The notes under the pieces: generated by a model
Seen by the model: the letters and a program-made list of their open reading frames with translations, nothing else
Told to the model about the DNA's origin: nothing
The model's database searches: none
Shown here: positions 16,408-25,089 of the stretch, piece by piece
Layout: every line of letters begins with the position of its first letter
Numbering within the stretch: position 1 is the first letter of the stretch
DNA from: an uncultured Candidatus Melainabacteria bacterium
Lineage (GTDB): Bacteria; Cyanobacteriota; Vampirovibrionia; Gastranaerophilales; Gastranaerophilaceae
Assembly: GCA_934754505.1 (NCBI GenBank)
Contig: CAKVIE010000004.1
Coordinates: 95,375 to 159,374 of the forward strand
Length of the DNA: 64,000 nt
Reading direction: 5' to 3'
Program-made: the position numbers and the translations under genes

Positions 16408-17492
16408 TGGATTTTTTAATAACACCATACGTTGCATTAATGATGAAATATAACATTTCGCTCTCCGCTGCTTTTTTAATATGGCACTCAATCGAATTCG
16501 CACTAATAGTGTTATTAATGATTATTACTGTGTCTTTGAGTGTTTTATTCGAAAAAATTCTAATCGCTAAACTTTGCGGAAAGAAAACTAAAAATATTTT
16601 TGCCGAATATGTGAAAATTTTTGTTGATTTCTTCAATTCGATAAAAAAAGAGGACATTGTCCCGTTTAAATCGGATAAATTGTTGTTTTGGCTTGCTCCG
16701 GTTTTTGTTTTTACGGCGGCGGTTTTTGAATGGTGTTTATTGCCGCTTACCTCAAATTTTCAGGCAATAAAATCGGAGGTCGGAGTTTTACTTTTTATAG
16801 CGGTATTTTTCGTTGCAATATTTGGCATAATGTTTGCGGGAATTGCTTCTAAAAGTAATTTTTCAATTATGGGAACAAAAAGAATTTGTTTGCATCAAAT
16901 TACGTCTGCAATACCTTTGTGTATTTCTGTAATGGGTATTGTTTTGCTTGCAGGTTCCATGAATTTGCAGTCTGTTGTCGAAAAACAATATTCATTAGGT
17001 GTTTTGACTTGGTTTGTCATACCGTCTTTTATCGGATTTTTGGTGTTTATAACTGCAATGGAAGGGTTAATTAATTCAAAGCCTTTCAATTATTCTGATG
17101 CTGAAAGTGAAATTGCGGCAGGTTATAAGACTGAATTTTCGGGAGTAAAATATTCAATGTTTAATATTGCAAATCATATTTTAACTGCTGCTTTTGCAAT
17201 ATATTGTGTGGTGCTGTTTTTCGGCGGATATATGCCGCCTGTGCATTTTTTCATTGCTGATTTATTTTCTCAATCGAAAATTTTGTATAGCCTTGTTTTA
17301 ACAATAGAACAGCTGTTTTGGCTGTTTTTGAAAACATATATTTTGCTTTCGGTTTTATTCGTTTGCAAAGCCGCTTTCTTGAGATTAAGAGGCGATAAAT
17401 TTGCTTTAATCGGCTGGAAGTATTTAATTCCATTATCTGTTATTAATTTGCTTTTGATTTGCTTAATCAAACAGGGAGGTTTATATGCTTAA
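16407..17492 (+). CDS. nuoH: Complex I subunit NuoH
   Basis: A 361-aa, eight-helix membrane subunit that joins the quinone cavity to the membrane arm. The loop block DAESEIAAGYKTEFSGVKY (about 231-249) matches the conserved EAESELVAGYxTEYSG segment. The preceding E-x-N-R-x-P-F-D motif reads EGLINSKPFN, so the Arg and Asp are lost. It starts at the nuoD stop and overlaps nuoI by 8 bp. Confidence 0.88.
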   Translation: MDFLITPYVALMMKYNISLSAAFLIWHSIEFALIVLLMIITVSLSVLFEKILIAKLCGKKTKNIFAEYVKIFVDFFNSIKKEDIVPFKSDKLLFWLAPVFVFTAAVFEWCLLPLTSNFQAIKSEVGVLLFIAVFFVAIFGIMFAGIASKSNFSIMGTKRICLHQITSAIPLCISVMGIVLLAGSMNLQSVVEKQYSLGVLTWFVIPSFIGFLVFITAMEGLINSKPFNYSDAESEIAAGYKTEFSGVKYSMFNIANHILTAAFAIYCVVLFFGGYMPPVHFFIADLFSQSKILYSLVLTIEQLFWLFLKTYILLSVLFVCKAAFLRLRGDKFALIGWKYLIPLSVINLLLICLIKQGGLYA

Positions 17493-17856
17493 TATAAAAG
17501 CATTTTTTACTTCGGTTAAAAATTTTTTCAAGCCTGTCGGGGCGGTTTTTGCGGTTTTGAAATGCAGAAAAAATTCCGTTATGAAAAAATCGAAAAAGCC
17601 TTTTAACACTGTAAAAAAGGCGGAAAACAGCAGCTGCAACGGCTGCGGCATCTGCAAAAGTGTCTGTCTGTCCGAAAATGCAATCAATATTGAGAAAAAT
17701 AACGATGTAGTAAAAATGAATTTTGATATTTCAAAATGCATTTTTTGCGGAAATTGCGTAAAATACTGTCCTGTCAAAGCTATCGAGTTTTCCTCCGAAA
17801 AAGAACTCGCAACAGGCGACAAATCGTTATTAATAAAGGAGTTTGAATGGAAGTAG
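17485..17856 (+). CDS. nuoI: Complex I subunit NuoI (two 4Fe-4S clusters)
   Basis: A 123-aa ferredoxin-like subunit. Eight cysteines form two [4Fe-4S] sites: CNGCGICKSVC (about 52-62, followed by Leu instead of the usual Pro) and CIFCGNCVKYCP (about 87-98). The N-terminus is short and basic. Intact clusters N6a/N6b imply that electrons still reach NuoB. It overlaps nuoH by 8 bp and nuoJ by 10 bp. Confidence 0.9.
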   Translation: MLNIKAFFTSVKNFFKPVGAVFAVLKCRKNSVMKKSKKPFNTVKKAENSSCNGCGICKSVCLSENAINIEKNNDVVKMNFDISKCIFCGNCVKYCPVKAIEFSSEKELATGDKSLLIKEFEWK

Positions 17857-18368
17857 TATCGGCGGTTATTTTTTATTTGATTGCATCGTTTGCGATTTTT
17901 GGTGCAATAGGTGTAATTTTCACCCATAAAGTCGTTTATGCCTTGATTTACGGCTTTTTAACGTTTTTATGTGTCGGATTGCTGTTCCTTTCGCTTGAAC
18001 TGCCGTATCTCGGAGCTGCACAAATTGTGCTTTCCTTGGCTGTTTGCTCAGTTTTGTTACTTTCGGTTCTTATGTTTTGCCGTCATAACAACAATGAGGG
18101 AATTGCTTTTCGTCCGAGGCTTTTATTGTCGGCTTTTTCGCTTGCATTTATTGCGTTCTTGATAGTCGTTTCGGTAAAATACGGTACTTTCTTTGATGTG
18201 AAATTGAAAGAGGCGGCAAGTCTTGTTGTTATGCCTTCTTCTCAAACCATTGCAACCGAAATGTTTGTAAATTACGGTGCTGCATTTATCTTTACGGCAT
18301 TTGCTTTTTTAGCGGGAATTATCGGTTTCGGCGTTTTTGCCCAACCTGTCAGACGAGGTAAAAAATAA
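17847..18368 (+). CDS. nuoJ: Complex I subunit NuoJ
   Basis: A 173-aa, five-helix membrane subunit recognised by position and by GFLTFLCVGLLFLSLELPYLGAAQ (about 36-59). Odd: the third helix, normally with a Y-A-G motif (Tyr59 region and its pi-bulge), reads S-L-A at 63-65, so the Tyr and Gly are lost. It ends at the first base of nuoK. Confidence 0.82.
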   Translation: MEVVSAVIFYLIASFAIFGAIGVIFTHKVVYALIYGFLTFLCVGLLFLSLELPYLGAAQIVLSLAVCSVLLLSVLMFCRHNNNEGIAFRPRLLLSAFSLAFIAFLIVVSVKYGTFFDVKLKEAASLVVMPSSQTIATEMFVNYGAAFIFTAFAFLAGIIGFGVFAQPVRRGKK

Positions 18369-18691
18369 TGGAAACTCTTTTGAATATTGGTTTAAATCAT
18401 TTTCTTGCAGTTGCTATATTCCTTTTTATTATAGGGCTGTTAGGTGTCGTTATTTCTAAAAATATTATAAGAGTTTTGATTTCTCTTCTGATTATGTTTT
18501 GCGGAATAGCTTTGAATTTCGGTGCTTTCACGGTTTTTTGCGATTTCAGCCATTTTAAAGGTGCGGTTTTTGCTCTATTTATAATAATTTTAGCGACTTT
18601 GCATATTGCTGTTTGTCTTGCGGTTTTGTCCGAATTATACAAGTTCAAACAGTCGTCTGATATTGAAGATTATGGAGATTTAAAAGGATAA
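18368..18691 (+). CDS. nuoK: Complex I subunit NuoK, both essential glutamates replaced
   Basis: A 107-aa, three-helix membrane subunit. It aligns through IIRVLISLLIMFCGIALNF (33-51) and GAVFALFIIILATLHIAV (65-82) with canonical NuoK. The two membrane glutamates (Glu36 and Glu72 in E. coli), essential for proton pumping, align with Leu41 and His79 here. It overlaps nuoL by one base. Confidence 0.85.
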   Translation: METLLNIGLNHFLAVAIFLFIIGLLGVVISKNIIRVLISLLIMFCGIALNFGAFTVFCDFSHFKGAVFALFIIILATLHIAVCLAVLSELYKFKQSSDIEDYGDLKG

Positions 18692-20559
18692 TGGATTTTG
18701 TAATCGATAATATTTTAATAATTTACATTTTGCCTTTTGTTTTTGCGGCTTTTTGTTTTGCTTTGCATTTCATAAAAATTGATGCTCCTAAAAAACTTTT
18801 GGCTGTGATTTCGATGGCAATTTCTGCTATTCAGGCAGTTTTTGCGGGAATTTTGTTTTATCTTTGCAATTTTACCGCTTTTGAAACGCCCGATATTTCG
18901 GCTGAATGGTTCAGATTTGCTGATTCGGCAGTGTTTTTCGGAGTGTTTATCGATAATATTTCCGTATTGTTTTTGTTGATTTTTTCGCTTGTAATACTTG
19001 CCGTTCACTGGTATTCGGCTTCTTATGAAAAAATTGATAAAGATATTCCGCTATTTTTCGGCTGTACGAATTTCATAAATTTTGCGTTGATTGTTCTCGT
19101 TTTAAGTTCAAATGCGTTGCAGTCGTTGATTTTTATTTCATTAGTATCGGCTTTTTCGTATTTACTTTTGAATATGAATTTTGCAAAGCTCAATGTTTCT
19201 TCGGCTGCGGAAAAATACATTTTTGTCAATCGAATTGCTGATGCTTTTCTCGCTTTAGGTTTTGTAATTCTTATTTATTTCGTCTTGAATTATCCTATTT
19301 CCGAGGGTAGAGAGCTTTTGGCTTATTCAAGTTTACATGAAATTGTGGCTGATTTTTATATTTATTTATCAGATGAAGGATTTTTGTTGACATGTGTTTT
19401 GTTTTTCATCGGAATACTGTTTAAGTCGGCTTTGTTTCCCGTTCATTTTGTATTTGAAAAAATTTCGAAATCAGTTTCAAACTTAGCTGCGATAGTGGTT
19501 TTTTCGGTTTCTTCTATCTGTGGAATATATTTAACAGTAAGGCTTTTACCGTTATTTTCTCTTTCTGCAACAGGAATGAATTGCTTAATCTGTGTCGGTG
19601 CGGTTTCGGCTTTTGTTTGTGCTGTTTTTGCAGCTGCGAACAACAAACCTGACAAAATTATTGCTTATGCCTTCGCTTCACAAACTGCAACTGTTTTGGC
19701 TTTGTTGGGATTTTCCGCATTATCACAAGGAATATTATATTTTTGTAATTCTTTGATTTCATTAGCTGTTTTGCTTTTAGTTTCGGGATTATATACGAAC
19801 AAGGCTAAAAACTCCGAAAGCCTCGGAATTCCTGTGAAAGAGCACCCTTTGGTTTTTCTTTCGGCACTTGTTGCTGTTTTGGCTCAAGTCGGGTTATTTT
19901 TCGGCGGATTTTTTGCTGACAATTCTATTTTTCAAGTTGTGCTTGACGGACAAAATGTGATTTTCATTTTGCTGTTTGTTTTAACGGCATTATTGACTTC
20001 CTTTTATCTTTTCAAAGTTTTGTTTACGTTGTTTACCGAAAATCCGAAAGATAATGAAAATGCTGTTTGCCCAAATGCGGCTCAAATTCTTTCGATTATG
20101 TTTTTAAGTTTCGGATTTATCTGTGTTTCCTGCGGATTATTGTTCGGAAATTATTATTCTTCAATGTTTAATTTTAAATCTTTAATAACGACAATATATT
20201 TTGTTTTGTTGTTGATTTTTGGTGTGGCATTCGCTTTCCTTGCGGTATTTAAGTTCGGAAATTCTAAAAAAACTGTTTTGGGAAATTTCTTACGTAAAGG
20301 TTTTTATTTTGACAAACTGTTTGAAATTCTTTCTGATAATGTTTTTGATGTAGTTACAAATATTGCCAAAAACTTTGACAAATATGTTATAAATTCGATT
20401 GTGAATTCTTTCGGATATGTTAAAAAATTCTGTTCTTACTGCGTATCTGTTTCTCAAAACGGTAATATCCAAAGTTATATTGCGTATTCGCTTTTTGCAA
20501 TCGGAATTCTGTTGATTTTTTACGTTGCTGTTGCAATCGGCATAGGAGGTTCTTTCTAA
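18691..20559 (+). CDS. nuoL: Complex I antiporter-like subunit NuoL, altered channel residues
   Basis: A 622-aa subunit of 14 or more transmembrane helices plus a C-terminal lateral segment. Kept: Asp184 in NRIADAFLA (E. coli Asp178) and the helix-7 Lys in FKSALFPVH (Lys229). Lost: the helix-5 Glu (W-E-G-V-G-x-C-S-Y) is Ser150 in ISLVSAFSY, the PTPVSALIHAATM block is replaced by KSVSNLAAIVVFS, and GFFSKD reads GFFADN. It starts at the nuoK stop and abuts nuoM. Confidence 0.87.
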   Translation: MDFVIDNILIIYILPFVFAAFCFALHFIKIDAPKKLLAVISMAISAIQAVFAGILFYLCNFTAFETPDISAEWFRFADSAVFFGVFIDNISVLFLLIFSLVILAVHWYSASYEKIDKDIPLFFGCTNFINFALIVLVLSSNALQSLIFISLVSAFSYLLLNMNFAKLNVSSAAEKYIFVNRIADAFLALGFVILIYFVLNYPISEGRELLAYSSLHEIVADFYIYLSDEGFLLTCVLFFIGILFKSALFPVHFVFEKISKSVSNLAAIVVFSVSSICGIYLTVRLLPLFSLSATGMNCLICVGAVSAFVCAVFAAANNKPDKIIAYAFASQTATVLALLGFSALSQGILYFCNSLISLAVLLLVSGLYTNKAKNSESLGIPVKEHPLVFLSALVAVLAQVGLFFGGFFADNSIFQVVLDGQNVIFILLFVLTALLTSFYLFKVLFTLFTENPKDNENAVCPNAAQILSIMFLSFGFICVSCGLLFGNYYSSMFNFKSLITTIYFVLLLIFGVAFAFLAVFKFGNSKKTVLGNFLRKGFYFDKLFEILSDNVFDVVTNIAKNFDKYVINSIVNSFGYVKKFCSYCVSVSQNGNIQSYIAYSLFAIGILLIFYVAVAIGIGGSF

Positions 20560-22080
20560 ATGATTGAGTTTTTATCTTTGAATATATTAATATTTTCACC
20601 ATTGCTTGCAGCGGCAATCATTGCATCTCCGTTGTTCGGCACAAATCAAATTTATATAAGACGTTTTGCAAAAATGTTCTTTACCTGCCATTTTATCTAT
20701 TCACTTCTGTTTTTGGTGTTTTTCTATTTCGGAATAGAATCTTACTATAACGAGTTGAGTATTTTTGGAAAAGGCTGGTTGAACAAGCTCGGTATCAGTG
20801 CTGCTTTCGGTGTCGATAGCTTTACTGTAATTTTATTGATTTTAACCTCGCTTGTGTTTCTTCTTGCATCAGTTTCTTCCAAAACGGTCATAAGAACAAA
20901 ACATAAAATGTATTACAGTCTTTTGCTACTTTTGTTCTGTACAACGCTTGGAATTTTTTGTGCAAAAGATATGTTTGTATTTTTGATTTTTTGGCAGGCA
21001 GAACTCGTTCCGTTGTATTTCCTGATTTCGGAATGGGGAAGTGCCGATTGCCGTGAGTCGGCGATGAAATACCTTTTATGCGTTTTTACGGGAAGTATGC
21101 TTTTAACCGTTGCTATGATAGGGTTGTATTTCTATTCTTATTATGCAAACGGAACTTTAAGCTCAACGATTGACTTTTTGAGGATTTATTCGTCTGACGG
21201 AATTTGTCCTTTGTTCTTGCAAGAATTGATGTTTTGGACATTTTTTATCGGTTTTGCCGTCAAATTGCCTGCATTTCCGCTTCATACACAATATGTAAAT
21301 GTTCAGGCAAAATCCGTCATGCCCGTAAATATGGTATTATCGGCGGTTCTTGTAAATACTGCGGCATACGGAATAATTCGTTTTAATTTTGAGTTATTTC
21401 CTGATTTATTTATGAAATATGCTCCAGCCATAATGTTTGTCGGAGTTTTGAATGTTTTGTGGGCGGCTTTGGCAGCTTGTTCTCAAAACGATATTAAGAA
21501 AGTTGTTGCATATTCGAATATTTCTTATATGGGCTTATTTTTGTTAGGACTGTCGTCATTGAACAAAATAGGGATTGACGGTGCATTGTTTATAATGCTT
21601 GCTCAAACGATTTTGGCATCAGGATTGTTCTTTGTTGCGGGATATGTTTCGCAGGCTCTTAAAACTCAAAGTCTGCTTGAGATTTCGGGTATCGGAATAT
21701 CAATGCCGAGGCTGATGTTTTTGGCTTATATTGTTGCATTTGGAGTTATGGGTATTCCTTTAACAATAGGCTTTACGGGAGATTTCTTATGCTTTGCGGG
21801 AGCTTTTTCGGCAGATTTTCCGAATGGTGATTATCCGAAAATCCTTGCAGCGATTGCCGTTTTGTTTTTCGTGATTACGGCGATTTATTTGTTGAGAATG
21901 TTTCACGGTATTTTTTGCAGAAGTGCAAACAGCAAAAAGTTGTATGATATTTCGGGGCACAGATTGACGGTTCTTGCCGTAATATGCTTTTGTATAGTGC
22001 TTTTCGGCTGTTTCCCCGATACACTTATGAGTATTTATAACAATATTTCTGATTTATTAATTGAAAGTTTAAGAGTATAA
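20560..22080 (+). CDS. nuoM: Complex I antiporter-like subunit NuoM, altered channel residues
   Basis: A 506-aa antiporter-like subunit. IFWQAELVPLYFLISEWG (143-160) aligns with FFWEMMLVPMYFLIALWG: Glu144 is Gln146, with another Glu two residues on, as cyanobacterial NdhD also has. The helix-7 Lys235 in VKLPAFPLH is kept. The helix-8 segment LLKTAAYGLLRF reads LVNTAAYGIIRF, so Lys265 is Asn266. The helix-12 acid is kept as Asp (TGDF). Confidence 0.9.
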   Translation: MIEFLSLNILIFSPLLAAAIIASPLFGTNQIYIRRFAKMFFTCHFIYSLLFLVFFYFGIESYYNELSIFGKGWLNKLGISAAFGVDSFTVILLILTSLVFLLASVSSKTVIRTKHKMYYSLLLLLFCTTLGIFCAKDMFVFLIFWQAELVPLYFLISEWGSADCRESAMKYLLCVFTGSMLLTVAMIGLYFYSYYANGTLSSTIDFLRIYSSDGICPLFLQELMFWTFFIGFAVKLPAFPLHTQYVNVQAKSVMPVNMVLSAVLVNTAAYGIIRFNFELFPDLFMKYAPAIMFVGVLNVLWAALAACSQNDIKKVVAYSNISYMGLFLLGLSSLNKIGIDGALFIMLAQTILASGLFFVAGYVSQALKTQSLLEISGIGISMPRLMFLAYIVAFGVMGIPLTIGFTGDFLCFAGAFSADFPNGDYPKILAAIAVLFFVITAIYLLRMFHGIFCRSANSKKLYDISGHRLTVLAVICFCIVLFGCFPDTLMSIYNNISDLLIESLRV

Positions 22081-22093
22081 AGAGTATAAAATT

Positions 22094-23533
22094 ATGGATT
22101 TGTTATTATTTGAAATTAAAAATGTATTTTTGCCCGAAACGGTGCTTTTAGGCTTTATTTTGTTTAATATTATCTTTTCTCTGTTTTTTGGAAAAAGATT
22201 TTATAAAATATCTGAAAGGATTGCATTATGCGGAGTTTTAATCCCGATGGCATCTATGGCTCTCGGAGTTTCAAACCCCGGATATACCATTTTTTCGGAA
22301 GAATTTATCCAGACAAACTTTACTATTGTCCTAAAAATATTGATTTTGACAGGAACACTTTTTACGGTTTTGTTATCTCAAAATTTAACGAAAAAATTAA
22401 GATTTAGAGCTTTTGAATTTTATACAATTCTTTTAGTTTCAGCGTTTTCTGCACTTTGCCTTGTTAGTGCAAATGATTTTCTGCCGTTTTTTGTAATGCT
22501 TGAAATGCTTGTTGTTTCAAATGCTTTGTTAATAGGCTATTGGGATAAAAATCACGCAAAAGAGGCTGCATTTAAATATTTGATTAATTCGGGAGTCGCT
22601 TCGGCTGTTTTGCTTTTCGGAGTTTCATATTTGTATGGAATTTCGGGAGAATTGAATTTTTCAATGTTATATTCTTCGTATTATTCTCAAGATTCTTCTA
22701 TTCTCTATGCTTTAGCAGGAATTTTCATAATTGCGGGATTGGCTTTCCAAACTTGCTGCGTTCCTTTCCAAAGATGGCTGCCTGATGTTAATCAAGGGGC
22801 TTCTTACCCTGTTGCAGCCTACGTTTCGGTAGTTCCTGTGATTGCAGCATTCGGGATTATGTCGAGAATTATAGCGAATGTGTTTACAGATGCACCGTTT
22901 TTGCAATTTGTAATGTCGTTAATGGCGATAATTACCATTCTGTATGGGTTTTGCGGTGCAACAAGACAAACAAACATTAAACGATTTGCCTCATATTCCG
23001 CAGCTGCTCAATGCGGCTTTATGATGCTTGCTGTGAGTGTTTTTTCAAGTTACGGTTCTGCAGCATTTATTTATTACGCAATTACCTATCTTTTTATGAG
23101 TTTTGGTGCTTGGGCTGCGGCAATTACTTTTGTCAACAGTACAAAAAGCGATGAAATAAAAGATTATACGGGAATATTCTTTGTCAGACCTTATTATACG
23201 GCGGCCTTTTCAATATGTTTGTTTGCACTTGCGGGATTTCCGCCGCTTGCGGGATTTTTGTCTAAATTATGTCTTTTCACCGCTGTAATGCGTGCTGATT
23301 CGTCGGGTCTGCCGATTTTGATTTTTGCTGTGTTGACGACGGTGTTGGGCGTTTTCGTTTATATGAATTTTCTCAAAAACTTTTTTATCAAAAATAAAAA
23401 TGCAAATTGTATTATAGAAGAACAAATGAATACGAAAATCGTCCTCTATTTTTGCTCATTGATGTTAATTTTGACCTTCTTCTTTGCTAATCAAATAATA
23501 TGGGTCGCTATGTTCGCTTCTTTGGGCATTTAG
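22094..23533 (+). CDS. nuoN: Complex I antiporter-like subunit NuoN, altered channel residues
   Basis: A 479-aa subunit with the canonical PFxxWxPDVNQGA core (225-236). Glu137 on helix 5 (FVMLEMLVVSN) is kept. The helix-7 Lys of GLxFKxxxVPFHxW is Gln219 (GLAFQTCCVPFQRW), and the helix-8 Lys247 aligns with Val249 (VVPVIAAFG). The helix-12 Lys (GFLSKLCLF) is kept. It is the last gene of the operon and is followed by a terminator at 23556. The 13-bp gap to nuoM contains a short AGAGTATAA duplication. Confidence 0.9.
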   Translation: MDLLLFEIKNVFLPETVLLGFILFNIIFSLFFGKRFYKISERIALCGVLIPMASMALGVSNPGYTIFSEEFIQTNFTIVLKILILTGTLFTVLLSQNLTKKLRFRAFEFYTILLVSAFSALCLVSANDFLPFFVMLEMLVVSNALLIGYWDKNHAKEAAFKYLINSGVASAVLLFGVSYLYGISGELNFSMLYSSYYSQDSSILYALAGIFIIAGLAFQTCCVPFQRWLPDVNQGASYPVAAYVSVVPVIAAFGIMSRIIANVFTDAPFLQFVMSLMAIITILYGFCGATRQTNIKRFASYSAAAQCGFMMLAVSVFSSYGSAAFIYYAITYLFMSFGAWAAAITFVNSTKSDEIKDYTGIFFVRPYYTAAFSICLFALAGFPPLAGFLSKLCLFTAVMRADSSGLPILIFAVLTTVLGVFVYMNFLKNFFIKNKNANCIIEEQMNTKIVLYFCSLMLILTFFFANQIIWVAMFASLGI

Positions 23534-23555
23534 GTTTTCAAAATTTGTTTAATAA

Positions 23556-23586
23556 AAAAGCCGCATGAAAAAATCATACGGCTTTT
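23556..23586. terminator. Bidirectional terminator after nuoN
   Basis: A 13-bp stem (23556-23568 with 23574-23586; one C-A mismatch on plus, a G-U pair on minus) flanked by A/T runs on both sides. It ends nuoN on plus and the 102-aa gene on minus. Confidence 0.85.
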
Positions 23587-23605
23587 CTGATATTTGTTTT
23601 TATTA

Positions 23606-23914
23606 TTAGTTCAAGTCGTTTATGCCCGTATTCATTTTGATATCGTGCCATGTGTTATTTTCATCAGGGAATGCTGTCGGGTCAATTTTTCTCCAAATGT
23701 TTTTCATTGTGTATTTAAAATTCTTTTTGGGAAATTTGTCATCTGTCGGAGCATAAGGGTCACGTGTGATTAATTCGGTATATTTTGCCATATTTGACGA
23801 ATAACCGCTGTTCAACATAAACTGCTCGGTCATCAAGTGTTGTGAATCAACATTTGCCTGAACCGATAATCCCGCTAACAATATTGCACCCGTCACTAAT
23901 AATATTTTTTTCAT
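23606..23914 (-). CDS. Small secreted protein of unknown function
   Basis: 102 aa with a clear signal peptide (MKKILLVTGAILLAGLSVQA, cleavage near 20), then a polar mature domain of about 80 residues with no cysteines. The mature part has a Tyr/Asn/Asp-rich character (YSSNMAKYTELITRDPYAP) and a basic patch (KFPKKNFKYTMKNIWRKID). No family is recognised. It is single-gene, with its own terminator at 23556-23586. Confidence 0.7.
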   Translation of the reverse strand: MKKILLVTGAILLAGLSVQANVDSQHLMTEQFMLNSGYSSNMAKYTELITRDPYAPTDDKFPKKNFKYTMKNIWRKIDPTAFPDENNTWHDIKMNTGINDLN

Positions 23915-23978
23915 TAATTTTTTCCTTTTTTATTATTTTAATATATTTTTTGAAAAAAATCACCACCGAAAAAATGAT

Positions 23979-25034
23979 TTATTTCGTTTCAGATTCCACA
24001 ACCTTTACGAACTCATCAAGCAAAAATTCTTCTTTAACTTTCTTAATAATTTCGCCCTTGATGAAAATATATCCTTCTCCGTTTGCACCTGCAATTCCGA
24101 AATCAGCATGTTTAGCTTCTCCTGGGCCGTTTACGGGGCAACCCATTACGGCTATGGTTATATCTTTGTCAAAATTCATAAATCGTTCTTCAGTTGCCTT
24201 TGCAAGTGAAATTAAGTCAATTCCGCATCTTCCGCAAGTCGGGCATGATACAAAGTTTACACCTTTTTTGCGAAGTCCGAGTGATTTTAGAATTTGATAT
24301 CCTGCTTTTACTTCTTCAACAGGATTTTCGGTCAAAGAAACTCTTATTGTATCGCCGATACCTTCCGCAAGCAAAGTTCCGAGTCCGACAGAGGATTTTA
24401 TTATACCTCCTCTTAAAGTTCCTGCTTCAGTTACGCCCAAATGCAAAGGATAATCAACCTTTTCTGCCATAAGTCTGTATGCTTCGATTGTTGTTAAAAC
24501 GTCACTCGATTTAAGCGAGATTTTAATTTGGTCAAAGTCGTTATCTTCAAGGATTTTGACGTGTCGCATTGCACTTTGAACCATTTTTTCGGCAAGCGGA
24601 ATATCGAGTTCTTGCAAATTTTTCTCAAGAGAACCGCCATTGATGCCTATTCTTATAGGCACGTTATGGCTTTTGGCCGAATCAACAACTTTTTTTACAA
24701 ACTCGTCACGTCCGATATTTCCGGGGTTAATTCTGAGTGCCGCAACGCCGTTTTCAATACATTGCAAAGCCAATCTGTAATCGAAGTGAATGTCTGCAAT
24801 TACAGGGATTTTGACTTTTTTAACAATGTCTTTTATTGCAGCTGCCGCATCTTTGTTCAAAACCGCAAGTCTGATAATTTCACAGCCTGCATCTTGTAAT
24901 TCTTCAATTTGTCTGACGGTTGCCGAAACATCTCTTGTGTCTGTGTTACACATCGATTGAACGGTGATTGGGTTATCACCGCCGATTTTTACGCCGCCGA
25001 TTTCTATAACTTTTGATTTTCTTCTTTTAATCAT
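23979..25034 (-). CDS. ispG: (E)-4-hydroxy-3-methylbut-2-enyl-diphosphate synthase
   Basis: A 351-aa [4Fe-4S] enzyme of the MEP isoprenoid pathway that converts MEcPP to HMBPP. The N-terminal TIM-barrel motif PITVQSMCNTDTRD (about 21-34) and the cluster ligands SCPTCGRCG (about 262-270) and MGCPVNGPGEAKHAD (about 297-311) are complete. The product feeds undecaprenyl and other polyprenyl phosphates used by UppP and the UbiA-like enzyme in this window. A GGAAAG box precedes the ATG. Confidence 0.97.
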   Translation of the reverse strand: MIKRRKSKVIEIGGVKIGGDNPITVQSMCNTDTRDVSATVRQIEELQDAGCEIIRLAVLNKDAAAAIKDIVKKVKIPVIADIHFDYRLALQCIENGVAALRINPGNIGRDEFVKKVVDSAKSHNVPIRIGINGGSLEKNLQELDIPLAEKMVQSAMRHVKILEDNDFDQIKISLKSSDVLTTIEAYRLMAEKVDYPLHLGVTEAGTLRGGIIKSSVGLGTLLAEGIGDTIRVSLTENPVEEVKAGYQILKSLGLRKKGVNFVSCPTCGRCGIDLISLAKATEERFMNFDKDITIAVMGCPVNGPGEAKHADFGIAGANGEGYIFIKGEIIKKVKEEFLLDEFVKVVESETK

Positions 25035-25089
25035 AATTCTTTCCTGCTAAAATACAATTTAAGGATAACACAATTATAAGGAGCGGGCT

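Noticed and set aside
17481..17927. 148-codon minus-strand ORF
   Set aside because: A shadow of nuoI/nuoJ; the plus frame carries the eight Fe-S cysteines.
24194..24899. Plus-strand ORFs over ispG
   Set aside because: Shadows of ispG, which has complete motifs on the minus strand.
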